64,000 nt of DNA, taken from positions 150,192,605 to 150,256,604 of the forward strand of contig NC_092521.1 of NCBI RefSeq assembly GCF_037038585.1. The letters are read 5' to 3'. Each line of letters starts with the position of its first letter. The stretch's first letter is position 1. This document shows positions 1 through 9,885 of this stretch, one piece after another. A program made the position numbers and the translations under genes. The notes under the pieces were generated by a model, which was not told the DNA's origin, did no database searches, and was given only the letters and a program-made list of their open reading frames with translations. The stretch comes from Patagioenas fasciata. Lineage: Eukaryota > Chordata > Aves > Columbiformes > Columbidae.

Positions 1-90
1 GGACATGATTTAGTGACAGTGTTCGGTTAATTGTTGGACTCAATGTTCCTGAGGGTCTCTTCCAACCAAAACGATCCTATGATTCTATTT
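1..90 (+). mobile_element. CR1 LINE 3' end, cut by window edge
   Basis: The text reads like the last ~90 bp of an avian CR1 LINE in sense orientation: a TTGGACTCAATG block, then GGTCTCTTCCAACC and a CCTATGATTCTATTT tail. CR1 copies are usually 5' truncated, so only this tail and whatever lies left of the window may exist. No coding capacity is visible here. Confidence 0.85.
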
Positions 91-1317
91 AATCTATACC
101 TGGATATATTTATGGAGGAGATGGTGTAATGCAGCTATTTACTGGAATGGAAAGGTGCCCTGTTATCCATTGGGATGGGGCTCTTAGTCCTCAGAAGTTG
201 TGAGGAATAAAAAAAATGAAAACCAAGTCACAGCGTCTCCTGCCAGCTGTTATTTGGGAGCCTTGTTACCCTTTTAAAAACTCAAGGGAGTGCAACTAGC
301 ATTTTCGTCAACAGTCACCTGCTTTGCTTTATTGTCAACTAACCCTTCTGCAGACAAAGTGACAGTCTTGTGTAGTGTTTCAAAGGAGACATCCTTTGGA
401 TCAGAGCTGAGGGCTGTCTTGGGGAGCCATTCCTCCTCCCCATGCGTGGTTTTGTGGATTGGAAAATAAGGGACTCCTTCTCAAAACGTGATTTTTACAT
501 CCTGCTTTTCTCCAGTGGCCTTGCTTACGAATCCCCCGCGGGGGAGCGGCGAGGGCTCCGGGCCGCCCGGGGCAGCCAGCCCCGGCTCTCAGCGTGCCCG
601 CGCCTTCTGGGCCGCTCACGGTCCCTTTACGAGTCCGTTCTCTGCGGGGCACGGTTGGGTTTGTTGCTCTCATTCCTCTGCGATGGCCTAAAGGACTCAT
701 TGCGTCCTGGCCGTCCGGTAAAGCCAGCACCCCCACCCCGCACGGCGGCTGCCTTCTCCTCCGGCCGCGCTTCGGCCCGGGCCCGGCGGTGCTGCCATGG
801 CTCGCCCCGCAGGCAGAGCATGGCTCGCCCCGCAGGCAGAGCACGACCCGCCCCCTCGCACCTGAACTGCACCGGCAAAAGGAGCCGGGCGGCAGCCATG
901 GCCCTGCCACCGCAGCCTGCGAAGCCTTGAACTCGGCCATCTCCGTTGATTTAAATTATATTAGCTTTGAGCCCTTCTGTTGTCGGGCCAGTTTAGAAGT
1001 TGATGAAACAGTAAATTTTTGCTGGAAAAGTAGGGAGCTTTGTGCTCTGCCAAGCAGGTGCCTGGCGGTTTTAGTCAAGGATTGGTAAATTTACAAGAGT
1101 GCAGTGGACGTGCCCTCCCCAGGCTATTGTGAAATTCAGGGACGAACAAAGGAGAACGTGAATATTCACACAGCCGCCTTTCAGCGTGTGGCATTGCTCT
1201 GCAATATTTAAAGCGCTGCGCTTTTTGTGTGTGTTTAGAAAAAGAAAAAAACACCAACAACCCCCTCAAAAATCAGAAAGTACCTGTTTGCGTTTTAAAC
1301 CACATGGAAGTCATCCG
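91..1317. other. Upstream flank of PTF1A, no gene recognised
   Basis: The first 400 bp and the last 300 bp are AT-rich and unique-looking; about 520-920 is a CpG-rich block containing a short tandem duplication (GCATGGCTCGCCCCGCAGGC-like unit near 795-835). The open frames across the GC block on both strands are typical of GC-rich DNA and show no domain. I see no gene. Confidence 0.6.
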
Positions 1318-1323
1318 TGAGCA

Positions 1324-1474
1324 ACCATATAATTTGATTTGCTAAGCAATCTGCGAGGCGATTGCACATCATTTATAATGTTCATTGAGCATTTTGCTTA
1401 ATTGTGTCTCTTTTTGTCAAGGAAGCACAGCCCCCTCCCGGCTGCGGCCGGCACAAGTGGCCAGATTCCCATGG
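1324..1474. promoter_or_regulatory. Candidate PTF1 autoregulatory enhancer cassette, copy 1
   Basis: Seen: a 17-mer ACCATATAATTTGATTT (1324-1340), a 19 bp spacer, GATTGCA-N2-TCATTT (1360-1374), TTCA (1381-1384), then GGCACAAGTG-N6-TTCCCATGG (1450-1474). The last part has an E-box (CAAGTG, 1454-1459) and a TC-box (TTCCCA, 1466-1471) about one helical turn apart centre to centre. Known: the trimeric PTF1 complex (PTF1A, an E protein, RBPJ) binds such bipartite E-box/TC-box sites, and the mammalian Ptf1a gene has a distal 5' autoregulatory enhancer with two PTF1 sites. Inferred: this is one half of the bird equivalent, about 7.2 kb upstream of the start codon. The same architecture recurs at 2126-2264. 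Confidence 0.6.
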
Positions 1475-2125
1475 ACCCGCAGACAACCGCCGGCCCGGCG
1501 CGGGGCTTTTCCCAAGCGGAGCCGTCACCACACGAACGTCTGGGGTGCGAGAGAAGGGCTCTGGTACGAGCTCGCTGTCCGAACCCGTTCTGCTCACAGC
1601 CCGCGGCTTCGGCCGATGCTGCCCGTCCAGGCTGCCGGGTGCCTGTCTCTCCTCTCGCTGGGGCGGTGCGTCCCTCGGGTGATTCTGCAGGTGCGGGACA
1701 GGCTCAGCGGCACCGATGCCGGGAGCGAGGCTGCTTCCCCTTGCCAAGCTCGGGAGAGGGGCTCGGAGAGGAGACCTGAAAGTAGCACCAGAAGGAGAGG
1801 ACAGACCTTTGGTGCATGACTTTGCTGGAGTCCCCCCATCCCGTCGCCCTTCATGTGCTTTGCAGTAGCTGGTCGCGCTTCCGCACGCCGAGCAACTTGG
1901 AAGGAAGCGCGTTTAATGGGGTGAGCCCCTCGCAGCCGGCAACCTTCTGCCTTGGCGTGGCGGGCGAGGTTCAGGCCCCTTCAAGGAGCGGGAGGCGAAG
2001 CCGAACGTGCCTAAGCTCGCTGGGAGCGGGACGGGGGCTGGCAGCCCCTGCGCTCCGGCGGAGCGAAGCCGGCAGCCCGCCCGCCGCTCGCCCGCACCTT
2101 TTGCCGGCCGCGGCCGCCCAGCCGC
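1475..2125. other. GC-rich spacer between the two enhancer cassettes
   Basis: CpG-rich sequence with overlapping open frames on both strands and no recognisable protein. It carries the upstream cassette's right flank and the left flank of the second cassette. No gene seen. Confidence 0.5.
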
Positions 2126-2264
2126 ACCATATAATTTGATTTTCCCCCGTGCCCGTAGATCGATTGCAGCTCATTTGTTACATTCAGCGGCTTCTCGGGG
2201 AGGGAGAGCGGGGGAGAAGGGCGGGCCGGGGGAGCCGGCGGCACAAGTGTTGGGATTCCCATGG
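2126..2264. promoter_or_regulatory. Candidate PTF1 autoregulatory enhancer cassette, copy 2
   Basis: Seen: the identical 17-mer ACCATATAATTTGATTT (2126-2142), again a 19 bp spacer, GATTGCA-N2-TCATTT (2162-2176), TTCA at 2183-2186, then GGCACAAGTG-N6-TTCCCATGG (2240-2264). The E-box is at 2244-2249 and the TC-box at 2256-2261. The first 61 bp aligns with copy 1 without gaps; the segment before the bipartite site is 53 bp here and 65 bp in copy 1. An ATCGAT core (2159-2164) resembles ONECUT sites. Inferred: second PTF1-responsive module, about 6.4 kb upstream of PTF1A. Confidence 0.6.
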
Positions 2265-5200
2265 GCTGTGCCTGCTCTCCAGCTTGCCGCGCTGGCACCC
2301 CGGCCCGAGCGGCCGACAGAGGGGGGTTTGTAGACACGATGACCTCCGCGATCTCGGCTTGAAAGAGCCTGAAAGGAGGCTGTTTATGGTGCATTACCAG
2401 CCCAGCGCCCAGGTACCAACTCGGAGGGGAGTGCACACAGCCGGGCCGACCCCGGCTGCAGGTGCCTCCCCCTCCGCCGGGCGTGCGAGGTCCCGGGGCC
2501 GCCCTGCCGCCTTTGTGGGGCCGCCGCCGCGCCGCGCTCGCCCCGGTAGCGATGCCGAGGGGGCAGCGCTTCTCCCCCCCGCTTATTGATGGGTCCCACG
2601 TGGCCGCGGGGGAAGGGGAGGGATCGCCGCGGACAGGTCCGCTCCTTCCGCGCCCCCCAGCGAGTCCCTGCTCCGAGGGTGCTGCCCGCAGGGCCGCACG
2701 GGTCCCGGGCACCTGCTCCCGGGGGCCAGGGGTGCTACGGGGCACAACCCGGAGGCGGTGAAGGCTGGTGGGGCTTTACTGGCCCGCGGGAAGCAAAAGA
2801 GCTCCCGCAGACGTCTCTGCAAAGCAGGCTTCGGGCTCCGGTGCCTGGCAGCGCGCAGACCTGCCCGGCGTCAGGCGTACGGTGGGACAACCTGAAGCCC
2901 CAGGGAGGCGTGCGGGTCTTCTCCCCTCGCCTTCAGAGCAGGAAAGTTGTATAAAGTGTACTAGCAGGAAACACACAATCCCCAATGTTGCACTGAGCAA
3001 AGCTTAGTTTAAACTACGCTATTTCAATAGTAAAATGACCTGAGAAGACGCTATATTTTTCAATTCAATAATGTGCGATTTGGAATCAGGAGTCGCAATA
3101 CGGTTTGGTGGGGTTTTTTTTTTAATCCTTCCCTGGTAAAATATCGTTTACATAGATGTTGGCCCAACTCCGAACTCGTCTTTTAAAAGCCTCCTGCTTC
3201 TTTTCTGCATCAAAATTTGCATCCCTGAAAGAGTTCAGCACACCGAAGTATCCAAATAGAAGCTAGCTTTCTAATCTTGAGGAAAATATGGCCATATTCG
3301 GTATTTGCCCCCTGTGACTTTTAGGACCCTCGACCTCTTTTCTAACCAAACTCTGACAGGGTGGAGACGAAGATTTGAGAAGAAAATAGCGTAACGCCTG
3401 TAAGCAGGAAGGGGGGGACTCTCGCTGGTTGGCTTTCCATGTCTGTGGTGTCATGGCATTGGATCAGCAATTAGACTTAGGAAAAAAATGCAGGTAATGT
3501 AACAGTAGGAGCTGGATTTTAGGCCTGAATGGGAAACCCAACGGACGTCTCTTAGGGGACCTGTGGCTTTATGTTAGCTTTAGCTAACGCATTTCGTTAT
3601 TCTGGAGCACCACACAAGTTTGTAGCTATTTCAGAAGACTGGACCTGTGGCTCCTCTGTACCTCAGACCACGCTCCTGCTCACTTATCTACCTTCTACCC
3701 ATTTTCTGTCTCCTAACTCGTCAGGGCAAAATGTAGCAGAAAGGAGAAGCGGGGGAACGTTTGGATGGGGACTTTGGAGGCGGCGGCGGGGGAGCTCGGG
3801 GACAACGAGCGGCCTGGCTACCTCTTCCCACTTGGGGACAGCGCGGGGCTGCACTCCCCACGCAGCATCTCCGGGGGGCTCCGCGGGCGCGAAGCGGCAA
3901 CGAGGACGAGCGCTACTGCTTCTCACCGTGGGGCTTATACCCCGTCGGAGGGACTGGGGAGAAGCTCCCGGTCTCTTGTTTCTGCGTGGGTAACCGGAGG
4001 GAGAGGCTTGTCGCCCCGTCCGCCGCTAAGGCAGCCAGACGTATGGGTGTGCGGAAAGAAAAGGTGTCTGTCGGAGTCGGGGTAAATCCCTGGGAAATGC
4101 GAATCCCGTCGGGGCCCGAACCCTCCGGCATGGCCCGCCGTGCTAAGCGCCGCCGGAGCTGGGGAAGTCGCAGCGCCGGAGGGGCCGTTTCCATCCACGT
4201 TTCGTGCCAGAGCGTCTCCGGATGTCGTGCGCGCTTTGCAGCGCCGGCGGGACGGGGGACTGCTCCCGCTGCCCGGCCCCGAGAGACCCCGAAATTAATC
4301 CTGTCACTGGGAAGGCCTGGGCCCTGGGCGGCAGGGCACTTTTTTTGTCCTGAAGAAGCAGAGCCGCTGCTGCGGGGCCGCTCATCCGCGGAGATCCTCA
4401 CCGCCTTCCCATCCAGGATCGGGGTGCATCCCTGGGTGAAAGTTCGGACTCCTCGGGCTGCGGCGTGTACAGCGCCGAGCACCCTGGCAGAGACAGGGCC
4501 GGGGGACCCAGCAGCCTGGGCGCTCAATGTCCCCTCGATGCAAGGCTGCGCGTCCTCTCATTATGCCCCCGGCGGGGGGCATTGCGTGGACCCACGGAGG
4601 GCTGGTGGGCCAGATCCCGCATGCAACACTGCCCTGTCCCCATCTCCCACTCCACCTCTAAACCTTTAGCGACTGCTAGTCCCCGTGAAGGAGGCTGCCA
4701 GGTAGATTTGTCATGTCATCATCAACTCTGGAGGGAAGGCGGTGTGCCCCTTGAAGTTCCCCTCACTGGTTCCTGCCCTCGAGGAATTAAAATAACGAAG
4801 TGTCAGGCGCTAGTCATGTATTTTCTCTGCTGGAGAGTGGTGCGAGGTGGTGTCGTTGCCCTGAGCACGTCGCTAGCCCTCTTGGGGGGCAGGAGGGAGG
4901 CAGGTGAGACACCCGGGCAAGACAAATATTGAAAGAAAGGCGTTTGCGACACAAGCGGTGCTGGCCCAGGTGAGTTGCCGTGGCCAGGGCTGCACTGGTA
5001 CCAGATCCTGATTTTCGCAAGTTTCCTTTTCGTAATGTCTTAAGCAACCCGAGAGGAGACTTCCGGCAGCTCAGGCAGTTCCTTCGGGGACGGTCCGTAC
5101 TAATTTCTTGAAGTACAAGACTGGAATCGATCATCTTTAAAACCGTCATTGCTGCAAGGGCGAGGGCTGAACTCGACACAGGGCGGGGACCGCTTCTGCC

Positions 5201-7600
5201 CCTGAGCCGGGCGTCGCACGGAGCGCCGAGGGGAGCGATGTTTCATTGCCTTCGCACCCCGGCCCACACGCAGAGTCCCAGCCGTGCCTGCCGAGAACGA
5301 GAAGGGCTGTTCTGTACGAGACGCGTCCCGCGCATCGCTTATCTCCCCTGGGAGGCTGCGCGCAAACTTTCCAAAGATCTACTAGGTCTGAAGGATTTCA
5401 AGAGAGGCTCTGAGTCCCCAGTAGTTTGGAAACAGTGGGGCTGATCCCTCTGCTTCCCCCTGTGCTGCTGCTGTGCTGCCTCCACAGTGTGACATTTCCT
5501 GCCCAGCACGGCAAGGCTCACCCCGGATATGCGGTACCAAGGTTCGCCAAAGTGGGGCCAGGGCACACGGTTGCCCATCCGCCCGTCCAGCGCCTGGGGA
5601 AGGGGGGAAGTCTCCGGGCATGGGCTCCCCCAGCCTCTCTGAGCACAGTCCTTAGATCAACAGCGGAGATTCTGCTTCTCCTTCCCTATCACCTCCTGAA
5701 GACTTCAGACCTGGTCCTCGGGAAGGTGCTTCACCAGCACACTAACGATAAATGCTCTTGTGCCCGTCTCGCCCTCAGGGACAAGAACAAGGGTAGGGAC
5801 AGGGACAGACTTGTGGTCAAAGAGCTGTTCTGGAAGAAGGCTGGTGGCAGAGGCTTTGAGGGAAAAGAGTCTTTTTCGGGAGTGTTGCTCCCCCTCTGAA
5901 TCTGGCAGCACTTGGTCAGCGTCGGAGTGTGTGGAGTGTGTATCGAGTGGGTGCGGTAGTGACAGGCGCCACTCGACGTAGTTCGCTCATCAGCTTTGAA
6001 CTGCCCGGCTCCAGCCGGAGTGGCACAAGTAAGGATTCGCCATCCCGTGGTTGATGACTCCTTGGGCATGTAGGAGAGGGAACAGAGCCAGCCCTGTGAC
6101 CAGGAAATCCCCCCGAAATCGCCTCAATGTTGTTAAGATTTAGAGTTTTGCTTTCTTCTTTTTTTTTTTTTTTCGGGTGTTTCGCGATAAGAGTGACACA
6201 GATCCGAGAGGGTTTAATACCTGAGAAATTTATACATGTGTTTCCAAATATGACGCCTTCACACAGAGCGCTCGTTCTCGGGCTGCACTCATCCCGGATA
6301 AGGTCATGCCAGGCAGGAAGGGAAGGAACTGGCCCATTTGCTTTCAAAAAAGGAGATTCTCCAACCTCAGGTGTTGCCCGGTCCGCCCAGCCACGGTCCG
6401 CGGAGCAGCGGTGAGAAAGGACGGGGCACACGTCCAGGTGTGCCCTAACTGAGCCAGCAGCACCAGGTACGAGCTCCTGTCCCCCGGGGTCTCCACAGGA
6501 CTAGGGACTGGGCTACTGACGGGTGACATGACACAGGGGCGTGGGGACCGCGCTTCGACTGCGCAGCGTGACTCTGGGACCGGCTGGAAGCCCCTGGGGG
6601 CCGTGGGGGTGCGGGGGTTCGTGAGCTTCCCCGGGGTCCTCGACCCCTCCACTCTCCATAGCAGCCCCAGGGACCGAGCATGGCGGGTCCCTGCCGTCCC
6701 ACCAGCGCCTCACGCCCGGCTGCTGCGGATCCCTCACGCATCTACCCTGCCTGCGCTGGGAGCGCAAAAGAGGGGTCGGGGAATGCCCGCGGTATAGGGG
6801 GATAGCGAGGGCCCCCGGCGAGCCCCAGGGCGGGGAAAGGGAAGCGCCACAGTTCCCATGCACGGTCTGCAAGTGCCGAAGCTGTCTTTGCTCTCCCAGG
6901 TGGGTGCCTCGGCTCGGTGGGTCAGGGCTGTTAGGGAGGAGCGGTCCGGGGGCGGAGGATGCCTCCTGCCAAGCTACGGTTGGGAGGACCGAGGTGCTTC
7001 CTGCCCGCTGTGCTCCGTGAGCCTCGGAGGGGTCCCCGCCGAGCACCGCCGAAGGAGCTGGAAGGGCGGGTGGGCAGCAAGCTGGGAGGGAGGCAGCTGT
7101 GTGCCCTGGCCGCACAGGATGTCAGCAGCACCTCAGGGTTGCATGAACATGGTCACAGCTCAGGAGACCGAAGGGAGGGTTATACCCCACACTCAGCACT
7201 CGTGAGACCCTATCTATGTACTGCGGCCAGTTTTGGATCACAGAGTACGGGAAATGCGTCGCCCCTCCATGGAGTGACTCCCTTCGTTTCCACGTCCCAG
7301 AATGGTGGCAGCGGGACCTCAGGGACTTCACACGAAGGGTTCCTCCTTCCCTGCTCGTTTTATCGCGTGGTCTGTCTGCAGGCAGGACTTTCCAAGAAGT
7401 GGCTCTTGCAAAGCTCTTTGTTTCATCCCGTGACTCACGCGTCTCACTGTCGTTATCACGGCGTTGTTAGCGGCTTTGAAGTCGAGTCATTTATTACTCG
7501 CCTGGAGTTGGCCCTGTCTTGCTCTGCTGATAGAGCGGGGTACGTTTCCACTCGGGGTTTGATCTCTGCTTGTGCTGGTGGCACACTGGAAAGTCACTTT
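2265..7600. other. PTF1A upstream intergenic region, GC-rich blocks, no gene
   Basis: Alternating CpG-rich blocks (about 2.4-2.9, 3.75-4.65, 5.15-5.65 and 6.4-7.1 kb) and AT-rich stretches (about 2.95-3.7 and 6.1-6.3 kb). Open frames of up to about 300 codons occur only inside the CpG blocks, overlap on both strands and have the Arg/Pro/Gly/Ala-rich composition expected from GC-rich non-coding DNA. A degenerate copy of the PTF1 motif lies at 6022-6045. I recognise no gene; MSRB2, expected upstream in other vertebrates, is not in view. Confidence 0.5.
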
Positions 7601-7930
7601 CGATAAACCTCGACAGACTTTGCCGGACAAACTATTGCAGCGCTAATGACAGAGATAATCCTCCTCTAATCTGCTGGGTAATCCATTTCACCCCAGTGAG
7701 AATTTTTAAGGCTTTAATCAGTGAGAGTCAGTTAAGAAATTATTAACAGAGCCACTGCCAAAATAACTTGTCTTGAGAGGGCAATGGCAGTGGGAAAAGG
7801 AAAAGCGCAACAGGGCCCGATGTGGTCAAAATCAACGCACAGCTGGGCACAAGGATTTATTTTGATATTACTGTAGAATTGCCTTCAGTTCAAACGCCGC
7901 GAGAAAGCCCGCGCCATCGATCCATCCTGC
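7601..7930. promoter_or_regulatory. Proximal PTF1A upstream element with TAATCY array
   Basis: An AT-rich block just before the promoter CpG island. It contains TAATCC (7656-7661), TAATCT (7667-7672), TAATCC (7679-7684) and TAATCA (7715-7720), the first three spaced 11 and 12 bp, about one helical turn. TAATCC is the core of K50 homeodomains such as OTX/CRX/PITX. The block looks like a conserved proximal enhancer. That is inferred from composition and motif density; conservation could not be tested. Confidence 0.4.
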
Positions 7931-8321
7931 GCCCGCTACGACGGCGGCTCTACCGCTGACGGGAGCTGGCGGGCCCGGGACAGCAGCAAAAGTTTTGGGG
8001 AGAGAAGCGCAGGGGTGTCGCCTCCCGCGCTCTGGTAGCTGCCAATGTGCTCATTTCGGTCAGCGGCTGGTGCGGAGAAGTGCGGGGGCGGACCGGGGGC
8101 TCCTCGCCCGACGTGCGGGGAGCGCCGCTCTGAGCGGCTCCGCGGGTTCCGAGTCCGTCCCTGGGTGGCGGGGCCGGACGGAGCCGGGGGGGCGTTACCG
8201 CCGTCCCGCCCGCTCCCCCAGGTCCCCGCCTCGGCGCCGCCCCTCGGCCGGCGGGAGCGTCGCGGTGTCCCCCGACGGGGGGACCGGTCCCCCCCGCAAC
8301 CCCCCTCCCCGACGCACGCTG

Positions 8322-8372
8322 ATTGGCTGGCGGCGGCGGTCAGCGGCACGCGCCCGGGGATGTCGTTATAAG
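8322..8372 (+). promoter_or_regulatory. PTF1A: PTF1A core promoter (CCAAT box and TATA box)
   Basis: An inverted CCAAT box (ATTGG, 8322-8326, in the context CTGATTGGCTGG typical of NF-Y sites) is followed by a TATA-like element TATAAG (8367-8372). Transcription would start near 8395-8400, giving a 5' UTR of about 220 bp before the ATG at 8616. The whole 7.93-9.56 kb region is a CpG island. Confidence 0.65.
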
Positions 8373-8615
8373 ACTCCTCGCGTGCCGGCCCGCCGCGCCA
8401 GCCGGCTCTGGCCTCCTCCCCGGAGAGCTGGAGAGCGGCCCGGCCTCCCGGCCACCCAGGGGCAGGGAGGGCAGGGCAGGGGCGGGGGCTCCGTCGCCGC
8501 CGGGGCGGCTCGGCGAGCGAGCCGGCGGGAGCGGCTGGAAGTGCGTCCCGGCGGGGTTGCCCCCCCGCCCCGTCCCACCCTGTCCCGTCTCGTCCTCACC
8601 GAGACCGGGCTCAGC

Positions 8616-9237
8616 ATGGAGACGGTGCTGCTGGAGCACTTCCCCGGGGCGCTGGATGCCTTCTCCTCGCCCCCCTACTTCGATGAGGACTTCTTTCGCG
8701 AGCCGCCCCCGCGGGACGCGCTGGCCGCCGACGGGCTGCTGGAGACGGACGTGGACTTCCTCAGCCGGCAGCTGCAGGAGTACTACCGCGACGGCGGCGA
8801 CCCCGAGGGCGGCTACCGTTGCCCGGCGCCGTCCGCCACCTTCCCGCCGTCGCCCACCTCTCCCGGATTCGCCTACGAGTGCTGCGGGGCGGCGGGCGCG
8901 GCGCTGCTGTCCCCCGGGGGGCGGCTCCAGGCGCTGGGCTCGGCCAAGCGGCGGCGGCGGGTGCGCTCCGAGGCGGAGCTGCAGCAGCTCCGGCAGGCCG
9001 CCAACGTGCGGGAGCGGCGGCGAATGCAGTCAATCAACGACGCCTTCGAGGGGCTGCGCTCGCACATCCCCACCCTACCCTACGAGAAGCGGCTCTCCAA
9101 GGTGGACACGCTTCGCCTGGCCATCGGGTACATCAACTTCCTCAGCGAGCTGGTGCAGTCCGATCTGCCGCTGCGCAGCGCCAGCAGCGAGAGCCCCAGC
9201 CAGCCCAAGAAGATCATCATCTGCCATCGCGGCACAA
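8616..9237 (+). CDS. PTF1A: PTF1A coding exon 1 (bHLH transcription factor)
   Basis: Encodes residues 1-207 plus the first base of codon 208 of pancreas transcription factor 1 subunit alpha. This is the tissue-specific bHLH partner in the PTF1 complex (with an E protein and RBPJ/RBPJL) that drives pancreatic, cerebellar, dorsal spinal cord and retinal cell fates. The N-terminus [16 protein letters not shown] and the acidic stretch YFDEDFF are family hallmarks. A basic [12 protein letters not shown] segment (about 111-122) precedes the bHLH (about 127-180): basic region [16 protein letters not shown], loop [11 protein letters not shown], helix 2 [18 protein letters not shown]. The ATG has A at -3 and G at +4. 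The open frame runs far upstream through the CpG island, but upstream residues are not family sequence. The exon ends at a GTAAGT donor (9238). Confidence 0.97.
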
Positions 9238-9353
9238 GTAAGTGGCGGCCCGCCCCGTCCCGTAAAGCGCATCCCGGCGCGGCCCGGCTCCGCGCTCCGC
9301 AGGAATGCCGGCCCCAGCAGTAACCCTCTGCCTTTCTCCCCCCTGTTCCCCAG
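9238..9353 (+). other. PTF1A: PTF1A intron 1 (116 bp)
   Basis: GTAAGT donor at 9238 and a pyrimidine-rich acceptor ending in CCCCAG at 9353. The intron sits where the mammalian gene has its single intron, right after the conserved IICHRGT sequence, and splits codon 208 (Arg) after its first base. It is short and GC-rich. Confidence 0.93.
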
Positions 9354-9556
9354 GATCTCCGTCCCCGAGCGACCCCGACTACGGACTCCCCCCTCTGGCC
9401 GGTCACTCACTGTCGTGGACTGATGAAAAGCAACTCAAGGAACAAAACATCATCCGGACAGCCAAAGTGTGGACACCCGAGGACCCGCGGAAGGTGAACA
9501 ACAAACCGTCCCTCAATGACATCGAGAATGAGCCCCCCTTCGATTTCGTGGCGTGA
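9354..9556 (+). CDS. PTF1A: PTF1A coding exon 2 (RBPJ-binding C-terminus)
   Basis: Encodes residues 208-274 and the TGA stop. It begins [19 protein letters not shown] and includes the two conserved C-terminal tryptophan segments, [15 protein letters not shown] (Trp229) and [11 protein letters not shown] (Trp247). In the mammalian protein the corresponding region recruits RBPJ, with the distal Trp known to be critical. It ends NEPPFDFVA, close to the mammalian terminus. Total length is 274 residues, shorter than the roughly 325-residue mammalian proteins. The difference lies in the low-complexity segment between the N-terminus and the bHLH; both functional regions are complete. Confidence 0.97.
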
Positions 9557-9885
9557 GGCGCCGCGCGGGTGGCCCTCGTCCCTTCCTGTACATGCTGTAT
9601 GTAGAGACCTATATTGTAAATGTATATTAAGATCCAGACTCTAAGGGCAATCAAGTTTATTTATCTATTTATTATGGAGTAGTAATAATGAGGTAGAATC
9701 GTCCGTTTTTATGTATAATTTATATAATTTATCCTGATTTTTTAAAATGCAATACGTTTATTCTGCCAGCACCTTTTTTTTGGGGAAAAAAAAATGCCAG
9801 AACCTGGGAAAATAATTTATTGCTGCACGTGGACTCTTCCTGTGTTTGTTAATAATAAACCCGGATTGTAACTTGTGGAGCAGTG
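9557..9885 (+). other. PTF1A: PTF1A 3' UTR
   Basis: AT-rich sequence after the stop, with clustered ATTTA-type elements (around 9655-9675), suggesting a short-lived mRNA. A canonical AATAAA at 9854-9859 would place cleavage near 9875-9885. Confidence 0.75.
9854..9859 (+). terminator. PTF1A: PTF1A polyadenylation signal
   Basis: Canonical AATAAA hexamer about 300 bp after the stop, followed by a GT-rich stretch (TGTGTTTGTGGG) near 9881-9896 that fits a downstream element. Confidence 0.75.

Noticed and set aside
7995-9323. A 442-codon plus-strand frame containing PTF1A exon 1 with a long N-terminal extension
   Set aside because: The extension reads through the promoter, TATA box and 5' UTR and is Arg/Gly/Pro low complexity; the family N-terminus METVLLEHF fixes the start at 8616, and the frame ends in the intron.
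8323-9423. A 366-codon frame overlapping PTF1A in another register
   Set aside because: Shadow of the PTF1A coding sequence in a GC-rich exon.
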